63,790 nt of DNA from Streptomyces sp. JHA26 (lineage in GTDB: Bacteria; Actinomycetota; Actinomycetes; Streptomycetales; Streptomycetaceae): contig NZ_BDJC01000041.1 of NCBI RefSeq assembly GCF_002005565.1, positions 1-63,790 on the forward strand, given 5' to 3'. A model generated the notes under the pieces. The model ran no database searches. It saw nothing but the letters and a program-made list of their open reading frames with translations, and was not told where the DNA came from. This document shows, piece by piece, positions 53,928 through 63,295 of the stretch. The stretch's first letter is position 1, and each line of letters opens with the position of its first letter. The translations under genes were made by a program, and so were the position numbers.

Positions 53928-54245
53928 GAGGCGGCCTCCTTCGAAGTGACGGCGTGGTGGGGATGATGCCCGGCACGCCCGTCCGTGAGACGAGCGCGCG
54001 GGAGCAGTGACGGAGGTACGCGAAGTCCCGCGCGCTGCCCCCGTGAAGACTGCGCTGCCCCCGTGAAGACTGCGCCGGGTGTCGCCTCCGTTCTTCCGGC
54101 CCACTCCCTTGTCGCCCGGCACACGGGTGTGAGTCAGTGGACCATGCGCGCGGCAGACGGGAGCACGGGCTTTTGCCCGTTCCTCCACGCGGGCGGTCCT
54201 CCCGACCCCCTGGAACGCCGTACCGGCTTCGAATCCTGGAGTGTG
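53928..54245. other. Divergent promoter region with tandem repeat
   Basis: This 318-base interval separates the minus-strand secreted protein from the plus-strand hydrolase operon and must hold promoters for both. A 20-base tandem repeat lies within it. No gene is supported here. Confidence 0.5.
54033..54075. repeat. 20-bp tandem direct repeat
   Basis: The unit CGCTGCCCCCGTGAAGACTG occurs twice without a gap (54033-54052 and 54053-54072), followed by CGC of a third. It may be a recent slippage duplication or a paired regulator site in the divergent promoter region. Confidence 0.85.
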
Positions 54246-55082
54246 ATGGGTCCACGGAAGAACGGCACACTTGCGGTACCGGGCGCGAGGCTTCATTTCG
54301 AAGTGCGCGGAGAAGGACCACCGGTGCTGCTCATCGCGGGCGGCAACTCCGACGCGGCTGTCTTCAAACGCCTGGCCGACGTCCTGGCCGCGGACCACCG
54401 CGTCATCACGTACGACCCGCGCGGCAATTCGCGCAGCCTCCTCGACGGCCCACCGACGGATCAGCGGATCGAGGAGCACGCCGACGACGCGTACCGCCTG
54501 CTCGATCACCTCACCGGACCCGATGAACCCGCGCACGTCTTCGGAAGTTGCTCGGGAGGGCTCGTCGCACTCGAACTCGCCGTCCGCGACCGAGCCCGGA
54601 TCCGCTTGACGATCGCCCACGAACCACCCGCGATGGGACTGCTGCCGGATGCCGAGGACCACCTGGCGTTCTTCGACGACGTCCACGAGACGTTCCGCCG
54701 CGAAGGCGCGGCGGCGGCCCTGCGCAAGCTCCAGCTCGTGTTCGGCGACGGACCCGCCCCGACGCTGCCCGAGGCCCACGACAACACCGCGTTCTTCCTG
54801 GCCCACACCGTCAGGCCGGTCACGCGCTTCGTACCCGACCTCGCCAAGCTCGTGACAGTGGCGGACCGGATCGTCGTGGCAGGTGGTCGTGACTCGCGCA
54901 CCCACACCGTCCACCGGCCCGCGGTCGTCCTCGCGGAGCGGCTCGGCTGTGAACGGATCCTGTTCCCCGGCGGCCATGTCGGCTACGCGAGGTATCCGGT
55001 CGAGTTCGCCAGGCGACTCGTCGGAATGTTCGCGACCCCGTCCGACGCGGTGACTCCGTCCCGCACCGGTGCGGGACGCTGA
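54246..55082 (+). CDS. Alpha/beta hydrolase with Cys at the nucleophile position
   Basis: This is an alpha/beta-hydrolase-fold protein of 278 residues: LLIAGGNSDAAVFKRLADVL (oxyanion region), HRVITYDPRGNSRS, and the nucleophile elbow HVFGSCSGGLVALELA. In the Gly-x-Nuc-x-Gly elbow the central residue is Cys102, not Ser, as in dienelactone hydrolases. The catalytic His is probably in ILFPGGHVGYARYP. The substrate is unknown. It is the first of three closely packed genes. ATG 54246 is preceded by TGGAG. Confidence 0.85.
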   Translation: MGPRKNGTLAVPGARLHFEVRGEGPPVLLIAGGNSDAAVFKRLADVLAADHRVITYDPRGNSRSLLDGPPTDQRIEEHADDAYRLLDHLTGPDEPAHVFGSCSGGLVALELAVRDRARIRLTIAHEPPAMGLLPDAEDHLAFFDDVHETFRREGAAAALRKLQLVFGDGPAPTLPEAHDNTAFFLAHTVRPVTRFVPDLAKLVTVADRIVVAGGRDSRTHTVHRPAVVLAERLGCERILFPGGHVGYARYPVEFARRLVGMFATPSDAVTPSRTGAGR

Positions 55083-55083
55083 C

Positions 55084-56457
55084 ATGCGCATCGTGATGGG
55101 AGCTCAGAACTGTGGTTTCGGCCCGGTCTCCGAACTCGTCGCGATCTCCCGGCTGTTCTCCGGCCATGAACGGGTGTTCGTCGGCAGCGGCGTGGCGGCG
55201 ACGTTCGCGCGGCGCAACCCGGACGCCTTCGACGCCGTCCGCGAGTACGACGGGATGTGCGGGAGGGCCGGGGCGGAGTCGGTCGACGACCTGCTGAAGA
55301 CCGCAGACCAGGTGGTCTCGGTCATGGACGCCGATCTCGTCCTGCGGTCCGTCGTGGCGCGGCGTCCGGTGGTCATGGTGGACAGCCTGTTCGGCTTCTG
55401 GCGGCTCGGACGGCCGTTGGCCCAGATCCGCGACCTGTGTGCGAGCATGCCGCGTTCCTCCTACGGCGCGGCAGACCGACACCTGGCCGCTCTCTCACCT
55501 CACGAGCGCGTCGTCGCGGCCCATCTGCTCGCCACGCACAGCGTGGTGCAGAACTTCCCGGGCGTCCCCGAGCGCGCGGCCGAGGTCACCGCTCTCGGTG
55601 TCGGGTCCGCGATCCGCCTGACCGGCCCGATCATCGACCTCGAAGGACTGAGGAACACCCCGCGCGACGCCGAACCGGAGTACGACCTGCTGGTCAACGT
55701 CGGCGGGTTCAAGAATTTCCTCTTGGACTTCGACGCCAACAACGACTACCTGCGCCTGCTCCACCGCTGGATCCCCGACCTGCTGCGGGACTGGCCCCGG
55801 TTTCCGCGCGTCCTGGTCTGCGGCGGCCCCTTCGGCGGGCACCGCGAGCGGAAGGTCTCGGTCGCCGGCCGACGGGCCGACTGCCGTCTCCTGCGGCAGC
55901 GCGACCTGCTACGGGCGGTGGCCAGCACGCCCGGCTACCTGCTCGCCCCGGGGCTCACGGCACTCCACGAGTCGATGGCCCTGGGACGGTTGCCGCTGGG
56001 GATCCACGAACAGCACTACGCACACGTCTACACACTGCGCCGTCTCGACGGCACGGTCTTCGGCCGGAACGCCTGCCGGTTCGCGGACGTCCTGCCGCTC
56101 CACCGGATACCCGAGGACGACTTCACCGGGACCGCGGCCCTCGTGGAGATCGCAGGCCGTGTCCAGGAGGACGACGAGCTCTACAGCGTGTTCCGCAGAA
56201 CGTTCAACGAGCGGATCGAACACCACGTCTCGCTCACCCCGGTGCGGCGGCGGCACGGCGTCGAGGAACTGCGGAGACTGCTCGGCGGTGAGCCGGTCCA
56301 CGCGGTGCTGGCCAGGATCCTCCCCCTCGACGCGGCGAGTGACAGCCCAGGGCGCCCAGCCCCGTGGGAACGGCCGGTCCGGCCAACCGCCGCGGCCCGT
56401 ACCGCGCCTGTCGCGCGACCGGCAGGAGAACCTTCCCGACACCTGGAGACGGATTGA
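55084..56457 (+). CDS. Glycosyltransferase-like protein (GT-B fold)
   Basis: The 457-residue protein looks like a GT-B enzyme. The N-terminal part begins RIVMGAQNCGFGPVSELVAI, and the C-terminal part contains YLLAPGLTALHESMALGRLP, the usual donor-binding helix with Glu. DYLRLLHRWIPDLLRDWPRF and RVLVCGGPFGGHRE are consistent with this fold. The donor and acceptor are unknown. It starts one base after the hydrolase stop and overlaps the next gene, so the three form one operon. Confidence 0.65.
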   Translation: MRIVMGAQNCGFGPVSELVAISRLFSGHERVFVGSGVAATFARRNPDAFDAVREYDGMCGRAGAESVDDLLKTADQVVSVMDADLVLRSVVARRPVVMVDSLFGFWRLGRPLAQIRDLCASMPRSSYGAADRHLAALSPHERVVAAHLLATHSVVQNFPGVPERAAEVTALGVGSAIRLTGPIIDLEGLRNTPRDAEPEYDLLVNVGGFKNFLLDFDANNDYLRLLHRWIPDLLRDWPRFPRVLVCGGPFGGHRERKVSVAGRRADCRLLRQRDLLRAVASTPGYLLAPGLTALHESMALGRLPLGIHEQHYAHVYTLRRLDGTVFGRNACRFADVLPLHRIPEDDFTGTAALVEIAGRVQEDDELYSVFRRTFNERIEHHVSLTPVRRRHGVEELRRLLGGEPVHAVLARILPLDAASDSPGRPAPWERPVRPTAAARTAPVARPAGEPSRHLETD

Positions 56458-57233
56458 ACGCCTCCGAAGAACTCGGTCACGCGGCCTGCTTCGCTTTCAG
56501 GGACCGGCTGCTCGGCCCCTTGCGCGACCAGTTCCTGACCCCGGACCAGCTGTGCGAGGCAGGCCGCCTCATGTGCGGTCGCTCCGAGGACCTGTCCCTC
56601 TACGGCATCCCCGCCCCCGAGATGGAGGCCCGGGGGATCCGCGTCCTGGGCCGCACCGCCGTCGAGTGCACCAAGGACCCCCACCCCGTGGCCGTCGCCG
56701 GCGTCATCACCGAAATCGAGGCCACCGCCCCCGGGACCGGTGGTGAGGCGATGGTCGTCGACCTGTTCTGCGGCTCCGGAAACTTCGGCCACCACCTCGG
56801 CCGGTGCCTGAACCGTCCCGTACACGCCTCGGAACTCGACCCGGTCGTCCACGAGGCCTGCCGGCACAACCTCGACCGCGTCGGCTCCACCGTCGATCTC
56901 CGACTGGCGGACTACCGCGACCTGCTCGGCGCGCTTCCCGCCCGCAGCGAGCGCGACGTCTACATCGTGGAGCCCTCCTGGGGCCCGGCCTTCACCCCGG
57001 AAGGCCTCGACCTGACCCGTACCTCGCCCCCGGTCCCCGAGATCATCCGGGACATCCAGCGGTCCCGCGACTACGCGCCGTGCCTGGTGGTGGTCGAGAC
57101 CGGTGACCGCGTCCTCCACGGCTCCCTCGAGTTCTCGTTCAGGAACGCCGTCCACCTGCGCACCCTCGTCCCCGAGCCGCTTCCGCCCCATCACACCGGC
57201 TCGCGTTTCCACTTCTACCGCCTCGGCGAGTGA
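56454..57233 (+). CDS. SAM-dependent methyltransferase-like protein
   Basis: The 259-residue protein has the class I motif VVDLFCGSGNFGHHLGR, then ASELDPVVHEACRHNLDRVG, and VYIVEPSWGPAFTPEG, which resembles the (D/N)PPW-type active site of RNA or small-molecule methyltransferases. The TTG start overlaps the stop of the preceding gene (ATTGA) and is preceded by GGAGACGG, so the gene is translationally coupled. It is the last gene of the hydrolase-glycosyltransferase-methyltransferase unit. Confidence 0.75.
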   Translation: MNASEELGHAACFAFRDRLLGPLRDQFLTPDQLCEAGRLMCGRSEDLSLYGIPAPEMEARGIRVLGRTAVECTKDPHPVAVAGVITEIEATAPGTGGEAMVVDLFCGSGNFGHHLGRCLNRPVHASELDPVVHEACRHNLDRVGSTVDLRLADYRDLLGALPARSERDVYIVEPSWGPAFTPEGLDLTRTSPPVPEIIRDIQRSRDYAPCLVVVETGDRVLHGSLEFSFRNAVHLRTLVPEPLPPHHTGSRFHFYRLGE

Positions 57234-57249
57234 CGGGCACGGGCGGACA

Positions 57250-57380
57250 CCGACCCGCAGACCCTTGGCGATCACCCAGCTCGCCTCACCCTGGGAGAAT
57301 CGTTCGACGACCCTGAGCCGTAACTCCTCACGGAACCACTGCCGTTCGGCAGCCGGCCCGCATCCTTGCGGACACCGCAC
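57250..57380 (-). pseudogene. IS630-family transposase N-terminal remnant
   Basis: The minus strand encodes RCPQGCGPAAERQWFREELR, LRVVERFSQGEASWVIAKGL and RVGVRP, matching the helix-turn-helix N-terminus of IS630-type transposases. The rest of the gene is missing. Confidence 0.7.
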
Positions 57381-57563
57381 GCCCCGGTGCTACCGCACGG
57401 GCGACGAGCCCCCAGCCCCCACGACTCCACGAGTTCGATCTCAGCAACGGAGTCCTACCAGCGCTCGTTTCCCTCCTCCGGCGCCGGCGCTCCGCCCGGC
57501 CGTCGACGCGTTCGTCCGACAAATTCGCTACCGGCGGCCGGGGCGCCGTGATACACAACCGAC

Positions 57564-58337
57564 GTGCAAAACATCTTGGAGTTCCCCGAGGTCCTGCGGT
57601 TGATCGAAGACCGATCGGCCGCGTTCCGCGCCGCGATCGCGTCCGCCCCCGACCTCGACGTCCAGGTCCCGACCTGCCCGGACTGGACGCTGCGCGAACT
57701 GGCGCAGCACCTCGGCGACGGCCGCCGCCGCCAGGCCGCCATCGTCGCGGCGGGCCCGGGCGCTGAACCTCCGGCGAGGACGGACCCGAAGGGCGCCCCG
57801 ACCGCGCCCCGCGATCGCGAGGCCCTGGACGCCTGGCTCGCCGAGTCGACCGAGCTCATGCTCGACGCGATGCGCGAGGCCGGCCCGGACCGCGGCTGCT
57901 GGACCTGGTGGGGCCGCTCGCAGGCCCCGGAGACCAGCGGAGCCGTGGCCCGGCACCAGATCCAGGAGATCGCCGTCCACACCTACGACGTCCAGCTCAC
58001 CCAGGGGGCCGCACAGCCGCTGCCGACGGACGTCGCGGTCGAGGGCGTCGACGAGTTCCTGACGACCGTCTCGGCGACGACCGTCCCCTGGCCGTTCAAA
58101 CCGGCGACCATCGACCTGCACACGACCGAGGGCCGCTCCTGGCGCCTGACCCTCAACGCCGACGGCGTCCACTGCGACGACCTCGCCGCCGACGCGGAGC
58201 CGGGCGACATGGCGATACGGGGCGCAGCGAGCGAACTGGTCCTCTACTTCTATGAGCGCGTCCCGCTCGACGTCCTGGAGACCACCGGCGACACCGAGCC
58301 GATGGAGCAGCTCGCAGACTGGGACCCGAACGAGTAA
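57564..58337 (+). CDS. Maleylpyruvate isomerase-family, mycothiol-dependent enzyme
   Basis: The 257-residue protein matches the MDMPI/DinB-like family: VPTCPDWTLRELAQHLGDG near the start, then VARHQIQEIAVHTYDVQLTQ, which gives the His-x3-Glu-x3-His metal site together with the first His, and a C-terminal lobe ending VLYFYERVPLDVLETTGDTE. Such enzymes use mycothiol in isomerisation or detoxification. The GTG start has no strong ribosome site. It is a single gene among remnants. Confidence 0.85.
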   Translation: MQNILEFPEVLRLIEDRSAAFRAAIASAPDLDVQVPTCPDWTLRELAQHLGDGRRRQAAIVAAGPGAEPPARTDPKGAPTAPRDREALDAWLAESTELMLDAMREAGPDRGCWTWWGRSQAPETSGAVARHQIQEIAVHTYDVQLTQGAAQPLPTDVAVEGVDEFLTTVSATTVPWPFKPATIDLHTTEGRSWRLTLNADGVHCDDLAADAEPGDMAIRGAASELVLYFYERVPLDVLETTGDTEPMEQLADWDPNE

Positions 58338-58429
58338 AGCGCGCACTTGTGACGCATCCGTCGGTTGTGCGCGTGCTCCTGCGGGCGCCACTGGGCCCGG
58401 GGTTGCGGACGTCGCTCGGCTGCGGGCCT

Positions 58430-58799
58430 GCTGTTCAAGGGCGAACGGCGCACCTGCGGGCACCCTCCGCCCATCGTCCTGCGCGAGGGGAGACCGACGA
58501 CGATGAACGCCCTCCGTCCCGCACCCCCGCTGGGACTGGGTGAACTGACGGACCCGGACTACCACGTCGACAGCTTCCCGTTCGTCCCAGGAGACCTCTT
58601 GTTGCTGTGCACGGACGGTGTCACCGAGGCCCGCGACCCCACCGGCACCTTCTCCCCGCTCGCCGAGCGCATCACCGGCTGGACCGAGAGCGACCCCGAC
58701 GCCTTCCTCGGCCGCTTCCGCAGCGACCTGCTGCACCACGTCGGCGGACACCTCGACGACGCCGCCGCCGTGCTCGTCCTCGAGCGCCCGGTCGCGTAG
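58430..58799 (+). pseudogene. 3' fragment of a SpoIIE/PP2C-type phosphatase gene
   Basis: The frame reads RRTCGHPPPIVLREGR, PPLGLGELTDPDYHVDSFPF, VPGDLLLLCTDGVTEARDPT, LAERITGWTESDPDAFLGRF and GGHLDDAAAVLVLERPVA, the C-terminal third of a PP2C/SpoIIE phosphatase. The sensor and N-terminal phosphatase part are missing. It abuts a truncated CoA-transferase gene on the opposite strand. Confidence 0.8.
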
Positions 58800-59005
58800 G
58801 GGGCGAGCAGCAGGCCGAGGCCCCAGTCGTCGACGCCGCAGTTGTTCGAGACGACCTCGAGGCCGTTCAGTCCACGCTGCCACAGGGCGTCGATGAGCGT
58901 GCCGGGTAGTCCGCACAGCCCGAAGCCACCCACCGCGAGCGAGGCGCCGTCCTCCATGCCGGCCACCGCCTCCGCGGCGCTCGCGACTGTCTTGTCCAGA
59001 CCCAT
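58800..59005 (-). pseudogene. 5' fragment of a 3-oxoacid CoA-transferase subunit A gene
   Basis: The first 69 or so residues are preserved: GLDKTVASAAEAVAGMEDGA, SLAVGGFGLCGLPGTLIDAL and LNGLEVVSNNCGVDDWGLGL. Homology stops at the edge of the SpoIIE fragment, which shows a recombination or deletion joint near 58800. Confidence 0.8.
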
Positions 59006-59245
59006 ACGGACCCTTTTCCCTCGGGCGATCGGCGTGGCCTCGCTGGTCAGAGCCGGTGGCCGATACAACCGATGGGCGGCGAGCCCAGGCACGCGGTTGG
59101 GTTGCGGCCATGGTGCCATCCACCCGCCATATGGTGTCTTCATGCCGGCGAACCACTGTCTCCGGCGAGGCCGGACGGGGGAGGGAAACGGCACGCGACC
59201 CCGGTGGACCCTGTCCAACCGGGCCCGCGCGGAGGGGCTCAGGAC

Positions 59246-60736
59246 CTAGCAGCCGGTGTCGGCGACGACGTAGTGGCCGGGTGCGGTCTGCTTCAGGGTG
59301 TGAGTGACGAACGTGTTGTACAGGCCCATGGCCTGACCGGAGCCCGTGGCGTAAGTCTGTCCGCCGCTCTGGTAGGCGCGGCCGGCAGAGGTGTGCTGGT
59401 AATTGCTGGCCGTGTAGCAGGTGGGCGTGTAGCCGGTGGTGGTGGCGGTCACTGAAGAGGAGGTCGCCCCCACCGCCCCGGCCGCGTCCACCGCAGCCAC
59501 CGTGTAGGCGTACGAGGTGCCGACGGTCAGGCCCGTGTCGGTGTATGAGGGCCTTGTCGTGGTGCCCGCTTTCATGCCGCCGCGGTAGACGTCGTAGGAG
59601 GCCGCTCCGGGAACGGCGCTCCAGCTCAACGATACGGAGGTGTCGGTGGTGGTGCCGACCGTCACGCCTGTGGGCGCGGGCAGCTTGCCCGGGGCTTCCC
59701 CGCCGTTGTCGCCGCCGTCGAGTCTCCAGAAGCGGGCGGTGTGGTAGCTGGAGCAGATGGTGTCGAGGTAGTAGGTTCCGGCGGTGCCGCACTGTTCCGG
59801 GCCGCTGCCCGGGTCTACGGCGAGGCCGTGGGCCATGCCGGAGACGGAGTAGACCTGGACGGCGGGGTTGCCGGAGGCGTCGTCGTACTCACTCAGCGTG
59901 GTGCCGCCGGAGAGGTTTCCGGTGCGGGAGGGCGTCTGGCCGATGCCCCATGTGTTCGTCCACTGGTCGCGCAGTTCAGTGGCGTTGGCCGGTACGACGG
60001 TGGTGTCCGAGGTGCCCTGCTAGATCGCCACTCGGGGCCAGGAGGTGGTGCCGACGGGTGCAGCGGCGCGGACCAGGTCGCCCCACTGGGCGGGCGTCTT
60101 GTTCGGCGGGCTGTACATGCAGGTGTACGCGGCGGACACGCTCGTCGCACAGTACGCGGGAAGACCGGAGTCGATGGAACCGCCGGCGAAGACGTCCGGA
60201 TAGGCGGCGAGCATGTTCGCGGTCATACCGGCACCGGCCGACAGGCCGGTGATGTAGACACGGCTGGTGTCGCTGCCGTAGCGGGCGACAGCGGCGTCGA
60301 CCATCTGCTTGATCGACAGGGCCTCGCCCTTGCCGCGCGCGCTGTCGCCCGAGTCGAACCAGTTGAAACAGGAGTTTGCGTTGTTGGCGCTGGTCGTCTG
60401 GGGGAAGACGAGGGCGAACTCGTACTGGTCGGCGAACTTCGGCCAACCGGACTTCGCGTAGTAGTCGCTCGCGCTCTGTGTGCAGCCGTGCAAGGCGATG
60501 ACGAGTGGCGCGCCCGCGGGGAGGCCGTCCGGCACGTAGGTGTGCATGGACAGGTTGCCGGGATTGGAGCCGAATCCGGTGACCTGGGTCAGGGCGGCGG
60601 CGGACGCCGGCGGGCTGACGGCCACCAGACCGGTGGTCAGGGCGAGGGCGCCTGTGGCGGCGGTGAGCCAGCGTCGGAGACCGCCGATGATGCGGCGTCC
60701 CTTCGCGGTGGGGAACGGGGAGTGCGGCTGTCCCAT
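59246..60736 (-). pseudogene. Secreted PHB-depolymerase/esterase with internal stop codon
   Basis: The gene encodes a signal peptide (about 1-47), an LpqC-type esterase domain (APLVIALHGCTQSASDYYAK, the nucleophile Ser in YITGLSAGAGMTANMLAAYP), a fibronectin type III domain (SVSLSWSAVPGAASYDVYRG) and a C-terminal domain of about 60 residues (GLYNTFVTHTLKQTAPGHYV). An in-frame TAG at 60020-60022, where homologues have Trp in VAIWxGTSD, interrupts it. The His of the triad (VSGMAHGLAVD) is after the stop, so the shorter product cannot be active. The intact reading frame on both sides suggests a recent mutation. ATG 60736 has GGAAGG upstream. Confidence 0.85.
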
Positions 60737-61092
60737 GGCTGATGCCTTCCGTGGAGAGGGAGAGGGAGAGGGGAGGGGAAGGGCACCGTGGCGGCTTCGG
60801 CTCGAGCCACCGGTGTGTGGCGTGCATCATGTGGGCTGGATCACTTACATTGACATGGTCGGAACAACCAACGTCGGCGAACGAGCAGTGTGTTGGCCAA
60901 CCATGGCCCGACGCACGAAGGGCCCGGTGGCGAGGAGGAGACAGGGGCCGCGATGTCTTCGACCGCCCACTGAGATGGTGGAAGGAACCACCTTGCAGCC
61001 GCTGACAGTGGGGGTCAGGCCCATATCTGGCGGTCGACCGACGTCGTAGCCTCCCGCAGGTCCTCATCCATGAGCCTTGGAGGTACGCAGAT
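60737..61092. other. Intergenic region upstream of the esterase pseudogene
   Basis: No gene is supported. A purine-rich run next to the esterase start (60745-60785) and an AT-richer patch near 60820-60880 (for example TTGTTC on the minus strand) are possible promoter parts. The palindrome TTGGCCAA occurs near 60895. Confidence 0.4.
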
Positions 61093-61392
61093 GTGTCGTC
61101 CCTCCATCCGTTCCTCACCCGCCTCTGGTGGCGAAGTGCGCCGGCGGCACCCGCCCTGGCCGCACTGACCCTCACCACCGCCCCAGCGACTGCGGCGCCT
61201 TCGGCCCCCGCTGGACACTGCGCTCGCCTGACCCACCTCCGCGTCCCGGGCGTCGAACTCCAGCGGGCGGCGTGTCTGAACGAACTGACCACGGCGGGCA
61301 CGGTCGCCTCCGGCCACACCGACCCCACCGACTGGGCCGGACTGCCCCCCAAGGCGCTGTACCGGCGGACCGACGAACGTACGGAGGCGTGA
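61093..61392 (+). pseudogene. Truncated secreted feruloyl esterase/tannase gene
   Basis: The 99-residue product has a signal peptide (SAPAAPALAALTLTTAPATA) and the start of the mature protein (CARLTHLRVPGVELQRAACL, NELTTAGTVASGHTDPTDWA), which resembles tannase/feruloyl esterases. The catalytic domain of 400 or more residues is missing. Confidence 0.65.
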
Positions 61393-61700
61393 GACCCCGC
61401 GAACGCCCGGAGGCCGCCCACGGCACGGCCGAGTCGCTCGTCGCCATGCTGCCCCGGCTCAGCGAACTGCACGGACGGACGGCGGTCGGCATCACGGGCG
61501 AGGACGCCCGCACCCTGGTGCTGGGGGACGGGACCGACGTGCAGGTCGATCCAGGGGTGGTCCGGCTGTTCCTCGACACCGGCCACGTTCCCGTGGTGTC
61601 GAGCGTGGCGTACGACTCCGGCGGGGGCATCCGGTTCCTGGGCGCGGTCACGGCGGCCGTCGCGCTCGCCGACGCGCTGCAGGCCGATCTGATGCTCCCG
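61385..61700 (+). pseudogene. Acetylglutamate kinase (ArgB) fragment
   Basis: The plus strand reads LVAMLPRLSELHGRTAVGIT, GEDARTLVLGDGTDVQVDPG, VVRLFLDTGHVPVVSSVAYD and VTAAVALADALQADLML. This resembles the middle of ArgB (GLTGKDAxL and GxIPVVxPIG regions). Both ends are absent, and it is fused to unrelated sequence, so it is a gene remnant. Confidence 0.6.
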
Positions 61701-61883
61701 GCGGGAGCCGAGGGCGCGTGTGCCGCGGCCGCGTCCGTCGTCGACATGTCGGTTCCGCACGCCGTGCTGAGGCGTCTTCACCGTCTGGACGACGTCGGGG
61801 GGTGCGGCCCGGGGACGGCGTTCGGCGGGTGACGTGGGCGCGGCCGGCGCGGTGCGCCGGTCGCGGGGAGCGGGGGAGGGCTG

Positions 61884-62633
61884 TCAGGGCCGGGGCTCCC
61901 TGCCCAGGAGCAGGGTGACGAAACCGAGGGTGCCCCGGTAGCCGTGGAGCCAGGCGGCGCGGTGCTGGGCCGCGGCGTCGAGGGCCTGGGCGCGGTCCGG
62001 GTGATCAGGGTGGTCCAGGGCCCACCGGGACAGGGAGCCGGTCCAGGACCACTCGTAGTCGTCCCACTCCTGGAGGGTGCTCACGTGTCCGTACAGGGGC
62101 ACCCAGCCCTCGGACACCACCCGGTCGACGGTCGTGGCGAGGTCGTCGTACTCGTCCGCGGTGAAACCGGAGTCGAGGGTGCGGCGGTCTGGTTCGCGCT
62201 CCCAGAAGCAGTCGCCGACGAGCACTGTGCCGCCGGGGACGAGGTGTCTCTCGGCTGCCTTCAAGGTGGGGAGCAGGCCGCCGAAGGCGTGGCTGGCACC
62301 GATGCTCAGGACGAGGTCGTAGCCGTGGGGTGGGCTGAACTCGGCGGCGTCTTGCGCGTGAAAGGCGATCCGGTCACCGAGTCCGGCCGCATCGGCCGAG
62401 GCACGGGCTGCCGCGATGGCGTCGACGTCGTTGTCGACGCCGTCGGCGCGCAGGTCCGGGCGGCCGGCCTGCGCGCGCAGCAGCCAGGTGCCCGATCCGC
62501 AGCCGAGATCGAGGAGCCGGGCGGTGCCGTGGGGGACGGCCCGGTCGAGGAGTGTTCGCACGGACGTGTCGCTCAGCGGCGCGGCGATGGGGTGCAGGGT
62601 GTGGGCGACGGAACTGATCTGTCGACGGTGCAT
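61884..62633 (-). CDS. Class I SAM-dependent methyltransferase
   Basis: The 249-residue protein has motif I ARLLDLGCGSGTWLLRAQAG, then GVDNDVDAIAAARASADAAG, DRIAFHAQDAAEFSPPHGYD and LVLSIGASHAFGGLLPTLKA, with HLVPGGTVLVGDCFWERE after it. The substrate is unknown. ATG 62633 begins the conserved region; upstream in-frame sequence is not family-like. It appears intact and monocistronic among broken genes. Confidence 0.85.
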   Translation of the reverse strand: MHRRQISSVAHTLHPIAAPLSDTSVRTLLDRAVPHGTARLLDLGCGSGTWLLRAQAGRPDLRADGVDNDVDAIAAARASADAAGLGDRIAFHAQDAAEFSPPHGYDLVLSIGASHAFGGLLPTLKAAERHLVPGGTVLVGDCFWEREPDRRTLDSGFTADEYDDLATTVDRVVSEGWVPLYGHVSTLQEWDDYEWSWTGSLSRWALDHPDHPDRAQALDAAAQHRAAWLHGYRGTLGFVTLLLGREPRP

Positions 62634-62759
62634 GACCGCAGTCTGCCCGCTGCCTGCGCCGGGGCTGTCCAGGAGCCCCGCGGACGGGGGCCGGTCGACC
62701 CGAAGGAGGGGGGTGCTGCCCCACGGCGTGTGGGGGTACGTCATCCGGTTGCACTGCCC

Positions 62760-63090
62760 GGGTCTCGACACCGGGCAGCGGTCGTGGGCCGCCTGGACCG
62801 GGTCCGCCGGCTTCCTCGAGACGGTCCGTGGGAAGGCGTACGTGATCCTCGACGGCACCCTCCTGCCGATCGACCGCGAGCGAGCCCCGCCGTCCGCGTC
62901 CCGTTCCGCGGCAGGAACCTGCGCGACCGGCGCCGGCGTCACAACCGGGACCATGCCAAGATCCGCAGCCTCGGCGAACGCGCCACGGTGATCCTGAGGG
63001 GCCGGCGGATCCCGCGGAAGCTCCGCCGCAGCACCACCCGGATCACGGCCGTCGCCCGAGCCGTAGTCGCCCTCGGACCCGCCAACTGAT
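62760..63090 (+). pseudogene. IS5-family (HARBI-like) transposase remnant
   Basis: One frame gives FLETVRGKAYVILDGTLLPI with the catalytic Asp; another gives NRDHAKIRSLGERATVIL and KLRRSTTRITAVARAVVALG, the C-terminal end. Segments between them are lost. It is similar in type to the remnant at 9.2-9.5 kb. Confidence 0.7.
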
Positions 63091-63295
63091 CAAGAGGGAA
63101 AACCTTCCTCGACCGGCGCGGAGGCGTCCTTCCCGGCGAGCCGGTGGTGCTCGCCGGCCAGACCGCCGGCAACCGCTCGATGCGCCTCGCGGCCAGGCTG
63201 GGGCTCGCCGAGGCGAAGCGGTCAGAGGGGTTCGGCGCCGAGCGGTGGTCCGATGTGTGGTCGAGCTCGGTCCGGTCGCTCTCGGCGCCGGGCCG

